NCBI GenBank assembly: GCA_910576555.1 | Contig: CAJTIY010000004.1 | Location: 146,922 to 210,921 of the forward strand | DNA length: 64,000 nt | Direction of reading: 5' to 3' | From: an uncultured Alistipes sp. | Lineage (GTDB): Bacteria; Bacteroidota; Bacteroidia; Bacteroidales; Rikenellaceae | Shown: positions 8,425-17,079 of the stretch, in pieces | How the letters are laid out: each line of letters opens with the position of its first letter | Position numbering within the stretch: the first letter of the stretch is position 1 | Notes under the pieces: generated by a model | The model's input: only the letters and a program-made list of their open reading frames with translations | The model's database searches: none | Told to the model about the DNA's origin: nothing | Translations under genes and position numbers: made by a program

Positions 8425-9696
8425 ATGGTTGATATTTTCGAACGCCTCGAGAAAAATGCGGGCGGCCCCATCGGTCAGTACATGTCGTACGCCCACGGAT
8501 ATTTCGCATTCCCGAAACTGGAGGGCGAGATCGGCCCCCACATGGTGTTCCGCGGCAAAAAGATGCTCAACTGGAGCCTGAACAACTACCTCGGTCTGGC
8601 CAACCACCCCGAGGTGCGCAAGGCCGACGCCGAAGGCGCCGCCGAGTTCGGCATGGCGGCCCCGATGGGCGCCCGCATGATGAGCGGCCAGACCGTCTAC
8701 CACGAGCGGCTCGAGCGCGAGCTGGCCGAGTTCGTGGGCAAGGAGGACGCCTTCCTGCTCAACTTCGGCTATCAGGGCATGCTCTCGATCATCGACTGCC
8801 TGCTCACGCCGCGCGACGTGGTGGTCTACGACGCCGAGGCTCACGCCTGCATCATCGACGGTCTGCGCATGCACAAGGGCAAGCGCTTCGTCTTCGGCCA
8901 CAACGATATGGCCTCGCTGCGCCTGCAGCTGCAGCACGCCACCGACCTCGCCGAGGAGCAGAAGGGCGGCGTGCTGGTGATCACCGAGGGCGTCTTCGGC
9001 ATGAAGGGCGATCTGGGCAAGCTCGACGAGATCGTGGCCCTGAAGAAGGAGTTCTCCTTCCGCCTGCTCGTCGACGACGCGCACGGCTTCGGCACGATGG
9101 GCCCCGAGGGTCGCGGTACGGCCGCCCACTTCGGCGTGGCCGACGGGGTCGACGTGCTGTTCAACACCTTCGCCAAGTCGATGGCCGGCATCGGCGCCTT
9201 CGTGAGCGGTCCCCGCTGGCTCATCAACCTCTTCCGCTACAACATGCGCTCGCAGCTCTACGCCAAGTCGCTCCCGATGCCGATGGTGATCGGCGCGCTG
9301 AAGCGTCTGGAGCTCATCCGCAACCACCCCGAATACCAGCAGAAGCTCTGGGAGATCGTCCGCGCGCTGCAGGGCGGCCTGAAGGAGAACGGCTTCGACA
9401 TCGGCGTCACGAACTCGCCCGTCACCCCGGTCTTCATGAAGGGCGGCATCCCCGAGGCCACGAACCTGATCGTCGACCTGCGCGAGAACCACGGCGTCTT
9501 CTGCTCGATCGTGGTCTACCCGGTGATCCCGAAGGGCGAGATCATCCTGCGCGTGATCCCCACCGCGGCCCACACCATCGAGGACGTGAACTACACGCTG
9601 GAGGCGTTCAAGTCGGTACGCGACAAGCTCGAAAGCGGCTACTACGCGTCGCTGCCCATCCCCGAGCGCGCCGACGAGGGTTTCAGCGTCCGCTGA
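8425..9696 (+). CDS. spt: Alpha-oxoamine synthase: serine palmitoyltransferase-like (or cysteate acyltransferase)
   Basis: 423 residues, a fold-type I PLP enzyme of the alpha-oxoamine synthase family. Visible are NNYLGLANHPEVR, GARMMSGQTVYHERLE, the cofactor-stacking DAEAHACIIDG, LLVDDAHGFGTMGPEGRG and the Schiff-base Lys251 in FNTFAKSMAGIGAF. Bacteroidetes use such enzymes for the first step of sphingolipid synthesis (serine + acyl-CoA). Alistipes also makes sulfonolipids through a homologous cysteate acyltransferase, and the sequence alone does not decide the substrate. An excellent terminator follows at once. Confidence 0.85.
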   Translation: MVDIFERLEKNAGGPIGQYMSYAHGYFAFPKLEGEIGPHMVFRGKKMLNWSLNNYLGLANHPEVRKADAEGAAEFGMAAPMGARMMSGQTVYHERLERELAEFVGKEDAFLLNFGYQGMLSIIDCLLTPRDVVVYDAEAHACIIDGLRMHKGKRFVFGHNDMASLRLQLQHATDLAEEQKGGVLVITEGVFGMKGDLGKLDEIVALKKEFSFRLLVDDAHGFGTMGPEGRGTAAHFGVADGVDVLFNTFAKSMAGIGAFVSGPRWLINLFRYNMRSQLYAKSLPMPMVIGALKRLELIRNHPEYQQKLWEIVRALQGGLKENGFDIGVTNSPVTPVFMKGGIPEATNLIVDLRENHGVFCSIVVYPVIPKGEIILRVIPTAAHTIEDVNYTLEAFKSVRDKLESGYYASLPIPERADEGFSVR

Positions 9697-9720
9697 TCGC
9701 TCCGCGATGCGACGAAAGAG

Positions 9721-9750
9721 TCCCGGAAGTTTCGGCTTCCGGGATTTTTT
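9721..9750 (+). terminator. Intrinsic terminator of the spt-like gene
   Basis: Perfect 9-bp stem TCCCGGAAG / CTTCCGGGA with a 6-nt loop, followed by TTTTTT, 24 nt after the stop codon. Confidence 0.92.
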
Positions 9751-9773
9751 CTTCGATTTCGGGTTCCGAAATT

Positions 9774-9803
9774 TTGCAGAATCGAATTTTCGCCTTATAT
9801 TTG
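9774..9803 (+). promoter_or_regulatory. tRNA-Gly promoter
   Basis: TTG at 9774-9776, 19 nt, then TATATTTG at 9796-9803: a full Bacteroidetes promoter about 60 nt ahead of the tRNA. Confidence 0.8.
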
Positions 9804-9865
9804 CAGTCCCGAAACGAACATCGCCGGCCTGCAACAAGCGGCACCCGACGACCGGTTCGGCACCT

Positions 9866-9938
9866 GCGGAAATAGCTCAGTTGGTAGAGCACAACCTTGC
9901 CAAGGTTGGGGTCGCGAGTTCGAGTCTCGTTTTCCGCT
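9866..9938 (+). tRNA. tRNA-Gly(GCC)
   Basis: 73 nt with a complete cloverleaf: acceptor GCGGAAA/TTTCCGC, D arm GCTCAGTTGGTAGAGC, anticodon stem CAACC/GGTTG around loop TTGCCAA (anticodon GCC), T arm GCGAG-TTCGAGT-CTCGT, discriminator T. CCA is not encoded. Its 3' end is the attachment site of the element to its right. Confidence 0.97.
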
Positions 9939-9998
9939 CCAAAACAGGAGGATTGAGAAATCAATCCTCTTTTCTTTTGTCGGTCGGCGAGTCGCGGC
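9925..9998 (+). repeat. attL of element 1 (includes tRNA terminator)
   Basis: Starts with TCTCGTTTTCCGCTC (tRNA 3' end) and continues through an intrinsic terminator: stem GAGGATTGA / TCAATCCTC, loop GAAA, then TTTTCTTTT, and on to GTCGGTCGGCGAGTCGCGGC. The matching copy is at 18903-18975. Homology continues more weakly to about 10026. Confidence 0.9.
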
Positions 9999-10019
9999 GT
10001 TATCGCCTTTTAGCATGAT

Positions 10020-10038
10020 AACGATCTGTTAACCGAAC
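10020..10038 (+). repeat. Candidate integrase arm-type site, left
   Basis: AACGATCTGTTAACCGAAC, which recurs as a 17/19 match in the same orientation at 18766-18784, near the other end of the element next to the integrase gene. Such paired sites near both ends are typical of tyrosine recombinase arm sites (inference). Confidence 0.5.
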
Positions 10039-10241
10039 TTCTACTCTGTCTTGCAATAATCTTCAGCTTGATAAAGAACCCGATACAAAGATAAATATTT
10101 TTATCTTATTTGCATATCATATTCTTTTACGTGGTTTTTATTTGAGGCATGTCGTTATTCGATTTCTAAAACAAAATAGCCAAGCGATTTTTAGATTCGT
10201 TATAATAATTATCTTTGTAGGACAAACAGTTGTTGAGAGAG
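10039..10241. promoter_or_regulatory. AT-rich leader with helicase promoter
   Basis: AT-rich segment with a small hairpin (AAGATAAA-TATT-TTTATCTT, 10088-10107) and a -7 box TATCTTTG at 10210-10217, 24 nt before the helicase ATG. No gene is seen. Confidence 0.55.
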
Positions 10242-13200
10242 ATGGGGATAGTGAAATTCGTAAAAAATATAGGCCGGTCTAAAACGCCGACCTATAAAGC
10301 TGCGCCAAATATAGATTCTGCAAATTGCCCGGCAGAGTATATCAGAACGCTGTCTTTCAACGAAGCGTTCAAGGCACTGTTATCTCAAGACAAATTCATA
10401 GCCCGAAGCGATTACAAACACCTCGTAGAACAATACCGCAATTTATCGGAATCATACGCAACACTCGCACGATCAAATATACTGAACGAGTATGTCGCCA
10501 AGCACCATCTCAACATCGAAGTTATAAACTGTTTCCGAACAAGATTCGATGAAATTGCAGACCTTGCAGCGGAATCGGCAACAATCCGAAAACACAACGA
10601 CGCTTATATTTCGCGTCATATCGAATCGGAGAAGCTCTATCTCGATAACATCCTCAAGGCGTGCGATCCAGCCATATCGCTCGACCGAGAACAGCGCGAA
10701 GTCGTGCTTTCGGAAGAGGACCATACGTTGGTCATCGCAGGAGCCGGAGCAGGTAAAACGACTACGGTAGCGGCCAAAGTGCGGTATCTTGTAGAAAAAA
10801 GAGGCATTGCCCCATCTCAGATTTTGGTTATATCCTTTACCAATAAGGCCGTCGAGGAGCTTCGGGGACGCATAAACGGCAATTTGGGAATACCTTGTCC
10901 CATCAGTACGTTTCACTCTATCGGTTATACGATTTTGCGACAAGGCGAGGATGAGCGCAAAAAGATTGTCGAGGGCGGATATATGTACACGGTAATCAAT
11001 AATTATCTGAAATCGTCCGTGCTGGGTAATCCGGAGGTCGTAGACAAATTGATTCTATTCTTCGGCTCCTATTTTACCGCACCCTATGAAGGTGAAAAAC
11101 TCAACGAATATTTCCAATTTGTCGCCAAAGCGGACTGTTCGACCCTGAAAGACAATCTGCGCGAATATGTGCAACGAATCGTCGATCGCAAGACCCTGAA
11201 AACGCAGACGTTGAACAATGAAATTCTGCGGTCGATGGAAGAGGTGCGTATCGCAAACTTTCTATATATGTATCAGATAGAATACGAGTACGAGTCGATA
11301 TACCAGTATCCTATCCTCGATGCGAACAAGCCCTATACGCCCGACTTCCGCATAAAACAAGGCGACAAGATTTCGTATGTCGAACATTTCGGGATAACCG
11401 AAGATCACAGAAGTGATCGTTATACGCAAGAGGAGTTGGAGAAATATGTTTCTCGAATCGACGACAAAAAGCAGGTGCACGCGAAGCACAAGACCGATTT
11501 GATATATACCTACTCTCAATATGCCGACGGTCGGGATTATCTGCTTCATCTGCGCGAACAGCTTATTGCGCGCGGTTATGAACTGAACAAACGCTCGACG
11601 GCGGAAGTCTATAAAAAGCTGATCGAAACGGAGGAGAGCAAATACATTACACGGCTGACCTTTTTGATCTGCACCTTTATCAATAACTTCAAGACGCAGG
11701 GCTACGGATTGGAGAAATTCGCAGAGTTCAAGGCTGCGAACAAAAATGTCCGCACCAAACTCTTTCTCGACATCTGCAAAGTATGCTTTTATGAATACCA
11801 AAAGGTGTTGGAGGAGCAACATTGCATCGACTTTCAAGATATGATCAACGAGTCGGCCGAGTTGATTCGCCAAAAGCGCATCGACAAGGAACAACTCGAT
11901 TACAAATATATCATCGTAGACGAATATCAGGATATTTCACGTCAACGTTATAACTTAATCAAAGAGTTGTCGCAGTTGTGCAACGCCAAAATCATGGCCG
12001 TAGGCGACGACTGGCAATCTATCTATGCTTTCAGCGGCTCAATTCTGCCGCTGTTTACCCGCTTCTGCGAAGCTGTCGGTTATGGGCAGGAGTTGAAAAT
12101 CACACGCACTTACCGCAATGCACAAGAGATAATCGACATTGCCGGAACATTCGTACAGAAAAATTCGGCGCAAATCAAAAAGGACCTCGTCTCTCCGAAA
12201 CGAATTACCAATCCGGTTATCATTTACCCGTATCCCGAAACGTTCGACAAAGGGAAAGAACGGCCGGAAGGCGGCAAATATCATTATCTTGGAATTGCCG
12301 TAAACAAAGCTATCGAAGAAATATTGGAGTATAATGCAGCCGAAAGAAAATCCCGAATCGCATCTATTCTTTTGATCGGTCGTTACGGGTTCGACGCAAG
12401 GAATCTGTGCTATTCCAAACAATTCAACTACGACGAGAAAACAGGGAAAGTTTACTCGGTAAAATATGGGAACAAAATCAAACTCCAGTTTCTGACGGCC
12501 CACAGCTCGAAAGGGTTGAGTGCCGATAATGTGATTATCATCAATGCAAAGGATGAAATCTATGGTTTCCCGTCGAAAGTAGACGACGACCCGGTGCTGA
12601 ATTTGGTCGTGTCGAACGATACCTCGTATAACTATGCCGAAGAGCGGCGGTTGTTTTATGTGGCGCTTACCCGAACCAAGAATCGGGTATTTATCGTTAC
12701 TCCCGAAAAACGCCCCTCGGAGTTTATCAAAGAATTGTTGAGTGATCCGAAAAGCTATCCCAATGTTACGCTGCAAGGAGAGCTGAAAACCAACCTCGCC
12801 ATCTCGAATGTCGTGAAAGATCGTTGCCCGATATGCGGCTATCCGATGCAATTTCGGTGGAATAAAAATTACGGATTAAGACTATGGATTTGCACCAACG
12901 ATCAGGAAATCTGCGGATTTATGACCAACGACAAGCGCGGCGGTGAGCTATCCATTCAGAAATGCGACTGGTGCAAGGACGGGTATTTGGTTGTTAAGAA
13001 AGGTCGGACGGAATATATTTTAGGATGTACGAATTATAAGCCGGACAAATCAGGATGTGGCCGACTACTCAGTCAGGAGCATTATCGAGCATGGAGAAAG
13101 GATGACTTCGGCGTGGAAGATCCGTCGAAAGATAAACCTGCTTACTTCTGTATTCCTGAATGTTCCGCAGCGAATCCGCAAGCCCCCGAAATGATTCCGG

Positions 13201-13529
13201 TGAAAACGAATACCATAAGAAAAAGTGCTGCGGTACATACCATCCGGATGATCGAGAAAGACGGGTTCAAAGTGATTGTAGATGCGAATGGCGATATGCT
13301 TACCGATATGGAATTGCTCGCCAAGTTGCGCACCCTTAGGCAGGCCTTCGCGCAGGAAACCGGAGTGTCACCCTCTAGGATCATGTACGATTCCGTATTG
13401 GTGCTCTTAGCGACGGACAGGCCGATGACCCGCGAAGAGTTTATCGATATAAAAGGAATCACTATCAGTACATATATGCGATTCGGCAAACGATTCATTG
13501 CTGAAATCAAGAAACACGTCGAATCCTAA
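10242..13529 (+). CDS. UvrD/Rep superfamily 1 helicase with nuclease-like insert, zinc ribbons and HRDC domain
   Basis: 1095 residues. Walker A GAGAGKTTT lies near residue 166, motif II DEYQD near 559, then GDDWQSIYAFSGS, and the C-terminal helicase motifs TAHSSKGLSADNVIIINA and ERRLFYVALTRTK. Between the two RecA lobes, around residue 345-380, EYESIYQYPI, YTPDF and YVEHFGI look like the PD-(D/E)xK-type insert of helicase-IV-like proteins. From about 862 come two zinc-ribbon units (CPICGYP, CDWCKDG, further Cys pairs), and the last ~90 residues resemble an HRDC domain. This points to a DNA-processing enzyme, probably cargo with a defence or repair role. ATG at 10242 is chosen; TTG at 10230 is possible. 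It converges with the HEPN gene at a strong terminator. Confidence 0.85.
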   Translation: MGIVKFVKNIGRSKTPTYKAAPNIDSANCPAEYIRTLSFNEAFKALLSQDKFIARSDYKHLVEQYRNLSESYATLARSNILNEYVAKHHLNIEVINCFRTRFDEIADLAAESATIRKHNDAYISRHIESEKLYLDNILKACDPAISLDREQREVVLSEEDHTLVIAGAGAGKTTTVAAKVRYLVEKRGIAPSQILVISFTNKAVEELRGRINGNLGIPCPISTFHSIGYTILRQGEDERKKIVEGGYMYTVINNYLKSSVLGNPEVVDKLILFFGSYFTAPYEGEKLNEYFQFVAKADCSTLKDNLREYVQRIVDRKTLKTQTLNNEILRSMEEVRIANFLYMYQIEYEYESIYQYPILDANKPYTPDFRIKQGDKISYVEHFGITEDHRSDRYTQEELEKYVSRIDDKKQVHAKHKTDLIYTYSQYADGRDYLLHLREQLIARGYELNKRSTAEVYKKLIETEESKYITRLTFLICTFINNFKTQGYGLEKFAEFKAANKNVRTKLFLDICKVCFYEYQKVLEEQHCIDFQDMINESAELIRQKRIDKEQLDYKYIIVDEYQDISRQRYNLIKELSQLCNAKIMAVGDDWQSIYAFSGSILPLFTRFCEAVGYGQELKITRTYRNAQEIIDIAGTFVQKNSAQIKKDLVSPKRITNPVIIYPYPETFDKGKERPEGGKYHYLGIAVNKAIEEILEYNAAERKSRIASILLIGRYGFDARNLCYSKQFNYDEKTGKVYSVKYGNKIKLQFLTAHSSKGLSADNVIIINAKDEIYGFPSKVDDDPVLNLVVSNDTSYNYAEERRLFYVALTRTKNRVFIVTPEKRPSEFIKELLSDPKSYPNVTLQGELKTNLAISNVVKDRCPICGYPMQFRWNKNYGLRLWICTNDQEICGFMTNDKRGGELSIQKCDWCKDGYLVVKKGRTEYILGCTNYKPDKSGCGRLLSQEHYRAWRKDDFGVEDPSKDKPAYFCIPECSAANPQAPEMIPVKTNTIRKSAAVHTIRMIEKDGFKVIVDANGDMLTDMELLAKLRTLRQAFAQETGVSPSRIMYDSVLVLLATDRPMTREEFIDIKGITISTYMRFGKRFIAEIKKHVES

Positions 13530-13535
13530 TTGCAG

Positions 13536-13565
13536 AAAAAGCGGAGTGTTTACACTCCGCTTTTT
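13536..13565. terminator. Strong bidirectional terminator
   Basis: Perfect 13-bp stem AAAAAGCGGAGTG / CACTCCGCTTTTT with loop TTTA. The A- and T-runs make it work in both directions, for the helicase (+) and the convergent small ORF/HEPN operon (-). Confidence 0.92.
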
Positions 13566-13574
13566 CTTATAACG

Positions 13575-13751
13575 CTACAAATCATCCATTGCGGCCGACC
13601 GGAACGTATCCGTATTTATTTTATTGTAATATTTGAGCAGAACAAAGTACTGTCCGTAATTTCCTTTCTGCAACGATAGCTGAATATCTCCTTTCGCTGT
13701 CTCAAAGGTGTATACATAATACAGCCAGTTCAAGCATCTTAGTTTACGCAT
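13575..13751 (-). CDS. Small hypothetical protein after the HEPN gene
   Basis: 58 residues beginning MRKLRCLNWLYYVYTFETA. Its ATG at 13751 overlaps the HEPN stop codon by 8 nt, in the same tightly coupled style as DUF262/HEPN, and the frame runs almost to the terminator. Composition is that of a real soluble protein (SLQKGNYGQYFVLLKYYNK), but no family is recognised. It could be a third component of the pair, an immunity-type protein, or a remnant of another gene. Confidence 0.4.
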   Translation of the reverse strand: MRKLRCLNWLYYVYTFETAKGDIQLSLQKGNYGQYFVLLKYYNKINTDTFRSAAMDDL

Positions 13752-14397
13752 TATATGAGACATTAGGCTGCTTAAAACTCTCTGTGGCTATCATATTCTG
13801 AAGCAAAGTTTTGAATTCGGCCATCATCGAAATTGAGATATCAGCAACCTCTATTCCATATTTCTTATCTAAGGAATCATTTTCGCCATGGGCCATTTTG
13901 TTTCTACGACCAAGCATAATCTCATCTATTTGTTTTTCTTTTAATGATAAACCGGATATATCAATGCCAATATTAGTGCTTATAACTTCTAGAACTTCAA
14001 AATTCAGATTACTTTTAGGATCACACATTGCTTCGCTTTGATAGCGTAACTTATAATGTTTATCAGTGAGAATTTCATATATTATACGAGTAGACTCTGC
14101 CCGGCCTTTATTGTTTAACGCATAATTAAGCGATGAGGCTACTAATGCCGGATGTGTCTGTGATTGGTCAAGACCTAAACGTGAAAGGTAATCCAAGAAA
14201 TATCTTGTAGAGTGCTTGACAAAACCCTCCCAATGTGAATACGATAGCATAACTAGAGAGCGAATCATGGGAGATAACCGTTTATTTGTGTCATTCATAG
14301 ATTGTATTTCTGTCTTCATACATACAATCTCATGAAATCGCCAAGTATAATCATCGTCAATACTATCTTGCAACTCGCTTATACACCTAATCTTCAT
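13744..14397 (-). CDS. HEPN-domain protein (MAE_28990/RiboL-PSP-like), putative RNase
   Basis: 217 residues, all-alpha. The segment SYSHWEGFVKHSTRYFLDYL (about 52-71) is the characteristic first helix of MAE_28990-type HEPN proteins, and R165-NKMA-H170 in GRRNKMAHGE is the RX4H catalytic motif of HEPN ribonucleases. The ATG at 14397 overlaps the last 11 nt of the DUF262 gene (ATGAAGATTAG), so the two are translationally coupled. HEPN proteins commonly act as RNA-cleaving effectors in toxin and antiphage systems (established for the superfamily); activity here is inferred. AT-rich relative to the host. Confidence 0.82.
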   Translation of the reverse strand: MKIRCISELQDSIDDDYTWRFHEIVCMKTEIQSMNDTNKRLSPMIRSLVMLSYSHWEGFVKHSTRYFLDYLSRLGLDQSQTHPALVASSLNYALNNKGRAESTRIIYEILTDKHYKLRYQSEAMCDPKSNLNFEVLEVISTNIGIDISGLSLKEKQIDEIMLGRRNKMAHGENDSLDKKYGIEVADISISMMAEFKTLLQNMIATESFKQPNVSYNA

Positions 14398-15484
14398 AAA
14401 GCAAATTTCCAAGAGACAAAGTTTCTGAGATTCTTTTTCGATGATTTCTGCCCTGCCAAGACAATTTATCATCTTTTATTTTTTGCCATATCTTTATTAC
14501 TCGTTCTTTTAAATGTGTTTTATCTATATTTCCATCGTGACGACCAATACTAACGGCTACGAACTCAAATGCTGGTACATAAAAACCACCTTTGAATTTA
14601 TTCTCTTCTATGAAATAACGACAAAAAGCCTCATCTTGCATCGTTTCATATATAGCATCGAACGTCTTCTCAAAAATTTTTTTCTCCTGCACCCAATCAA
14701 TCTTTTCATCTTTGAACAGATTGATAATTTTATCATTCAGATAATCGCTAAAATCATCTACTTTTTTGAAATAATCAGGGTCTTCATGACGGAGGCAAAT
14801 GAAACGGGTTACAATTTCCATATCCATTCTTTCTTCAATAGCCTTGTCATTCAAAGGTAATGTATCTACGAAATGCTGATATTCACTCATTTTTCTTATG
14901 GTCTTGAACAATTCGCGATTGGTCATTACCATCAGACAGTTTCGTACTTCTTGAGGTGATAAAGATGTCCCGCCAGTATTCAGGCGTTGAAATACCTCAT
15001 ATTGTCCCGTCTCATCGCTTTCCTTTTTCAGAATAATGACTCCCAACCTTGCTTTCTTAAAATACCGGCGTTCTGCATCCCCAAAATCCTTTTCTGGATC
15101 ATCGTCTTCATATTTTTTCCCGGCCATACTTGGTAACAGTTTAGTGCCTTCAAGCACTAAAGGGTCCATCTTTTCACCTTCTTCATTTTTATATATACCT
15201 GCAAACTGAAGTATGGTGGAAATACGCTGCAATCCATCAACTATATCCCAAACTCCATCTGTACGCTGGTATACAAAAATAGGAGGTATTGGGAAATTAA
15301 GTAGGAACGATTCTATCAGCCTGGATTTTTGAGAATCAGACCAACGGAAAAAGCGCTGAAACTCTGGATGAATATCAAGATCTCCCTCCTTATACATGCT
15401 GATAATCTCACCGACGGACATGCTATAATTGTCGGTTATAATCTCTTTGCTTTTTTGTTCTATTTCTTCATGCAAAGTATTCAT
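14387..15484 (-). CDS. DUF262 (GmrSD/ParB-like N-terminal domain) protein
   Basis: 365 residues. DUF262 hallmarks: IHPEFQRFFRWS (about 39-49), PIPPIFVYQ, the D83-G84-L85-Q86-R87 motif (family usually DGQQR), and VFQRLNTGGTSLSPQEVRN. The family is related to the N-terminal domain of the GmrSD type IV restriction enzymes and to ParB/sulfiredoxin folds that bind nucleotides or modified DNA. No DUF1524 HNH nuclease domain follows; the effector seems to be the overlapping HEPN gene instead. First gene of the operon, with a TATATTTG promoter 30 nt upstream. Confidence 0.88.
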   Translation of the reverse strand: MNTLHEEIEQKSKEIITDNYSMSVGEIISMYKEGDLDIHPEFQRFFRWSDSQKSRLIESFLLNFPIPPIFVYQRTDGVWDIVDGLQRISTILQFAGIYKNEEGEKMDPLVLEGTKLLPSMAGKKYEDDDPEKDFGDAERRYFKKARLGVIILKKESDETGQYEVFQRLNTGGTSLSPQEVRNCLMVMTNRELFKTIRKMSEYQHFVDTLPLNDKAIEERMDMEIVTRFICLRHEDPDYFKKVDDFSDYLNDKIINLFKDEKIDWVQEKKIFEKTFDAIYETMQDEAFCRYFIEENKFKGGFYVPAFEFVAVSIGRHDGNIDKTHLKERVIKIWQKIKDDKLSWQGRNHRKRISETLSLGNLLYED

Positions 15485-15513
15485 AATAGATTTTGTATTT
15501 TATAATGGCTGTA

Positions 15514-15521
15514 CAAATATA
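15514..15521 (-). promoter_or_regulatory. -7 box of the DUF262-HEPN operon
   Basis: TATATTTG on the minus strand about 30 nt upstream of the DUF262 ATG, within a 227-bp AT-rich stretch that holds no gene. Confidence 0.6.
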
Positions 15522-15711
15522 ATATTTTAGTGCATAATTCTTAACTGAAAACAGTAATAATTAACGCTGTTTGATATTTACTAGCAATTGAGTCTTTGTG
15601 AGGCAAATAAACATACATTCAAACATGAAGATAAATAATTAATATTATGATATTTAGCCTCGGATTTAGGTCAAAATGTCGCATTCCTGAATTAGCAGCG
15701 TACTACAAAAA

Positions 15712-17079
15712 TCAAAATTTTAGTCCTTTATATTTTTGTTGTCTCTGCACGGGTTGGCAAAAAGTATCTCGTAACTTCTCGAACTTCACCCTACACCATT
15801 CATTGAACGGTATTTTGTCGATATTAAGTTGTAGTTTTCGTTTGTCGGTCGGATCGGACGTAATTTGCGCCATCACTCGTTCAACCGTGAATTTCCGTTT
15901 GTGTTCTTCGGAGTATAGTTCGCCACTGTATTCGAGCGGTTTGCCCTTGATAAGCATCGCGGTCTGTTCGTCATCGAAACCCACCGTTCGGCAAACGCTT
16001 TCCATTCGGATCATCTCACGGAAATAGGGAAACCACTTTACAGCTTTCGAGAGGGCGGCTTTCAGTAGCGACACTTCTTTTTCGTGCCGTTTCGTAAGGT
16101 TCGCCGTCTCGGTGGTATGTTGCGCCTGCATTGTCGTCAGTTCCCGACTATGTTCGCTTTGCATGGTCTGAATCTTCGTTTGCAGGGTTTCGATGGTTTC
16201 TTCATGCGTGGCTACCTCTTGACGCAGGGCGATATTCTCCCTTTCCTGCGTTTTAACCTTATTGCTTCCAAAAAGAGAACCGACGCTTTCGGCGATGTTG
16301 GTTGCGGCAGCGGTCGCGGCCCCTTTCAGCCGTTCGGTCTGCACTTCCTTTTTCGCACGGTTCAGTTCCTCCTGTGCCGTCGTTTTTCGTTTTTGCAATT
16401 CCGTTACGTCGGCTTTCAGCGTATCGGTCATTGCCTTCACCTCTCGGTAGAACTGCTGTGTGTCGACATGTCGTGCTTCGGAGCCTTCGACACCTCGTTG
16501 CAGTCCGTATTTGGACATCGCTTGGGCATAGGTATCTTGGTACTCTTTCAACTTGACGCGCGACATCACCTCATCGGCACATAATCGAGGGCGGGACGCC
16601 GATTTCGTGCGGTAGCGTTTAGTAGCGTGTTCCTCTTGTTTCTTCCGTTTCCGTTCTGTTGTTACGATAGGTACGAGCGTCGCATGGATATGCGGCGATG
16701 TTTCGTCCAGATACAGGTCGGCCGATACGATATTCTCCGTGCCGAACGTCTCGGCGAGGTATTTCATATTGTCGGCGCACCATTCATCCAACCGACCTCC
16801 GCGCACGATGCGCTGCATATCGTCGGGGCTGCCCGAGAGCATGATGCGTATTGCCCGCACTTGGTTCTTGCCGACCTTACGGGTAAGTCCTGCGGTTTCC
16901 AATCGATGTTGGATCGCCTGCGTGCGGGTATGGATACCGTCGGGATATTCGATGAGCCGACGGTTCAGGTGGGTCCGTTCCTCGTCGGCGTTCGAGGGTT
17001 TGACTTTGCGTTCGATATGGGCGGAAGTTCCGCTGTCCGTTCCGCGGGTCTTCTGCATATGGAATACGACATAGCCCAT
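15712..17079 (-). CDS. mob: MobV-family relaxase (Pre/Mob, plasmid recombination type)
   Basis: 455 residues. N-terminal MGYVVFHMQKTRG and the metal/catalytic motif YLDETSPHIHATLVP (about 123-137, with the HxH pair at 130/132) identify a MobV relaxase, which nicks at oriT for mobilization. Residues about 215-340 form a long Gln/Glu/Lys-rich coiled coil. The C-terminus carries a conserved Trp-Cys-Arg region. The start fits the family and lies immediately beside the hairpin-rich oriT candidate. It points to transfer in trans by a conjugative helper. Confidence 0.92.
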   Translation of the reverse strand: MGYVVFHMQKTRGTDSGTSAHIERKVKPSNADEERTHLNRRLIEYPDGIHTRTQAIQHRLETAGLTRKVGKNQVRAIRIMLSGSPDDMQRIVRGGRLDEWCADNMKYLAETFGTENIVSADLYLDETSPHIHATLVPIVTTERKRKKQEEHATKRYRTKSASRPRLCADEVMSRVKLKEYQDTYAQAMSKYGLQRGVEGSEARHVDTQQFYREVKAMTDTLKADVTELQKRKTTAQEELNRAKKEVQTERLKGAATAAATNIAESVGSLFGSNKVKTQERENIALRQEVATHEETIETLQTKIQTMQSEHSRELTTMQAQHTTETANLTKRHEKEVSLLKAALSKAVKWFPYFREMIRMESVCRTVGFDDEQTAMLIKGKPLEYSGELYSEEHKRKFTVERVMAQITSDPTDKRKLQLNIDKIPFNEWCRVKFEKLRDTFCQPVQRQQKYKGLKF

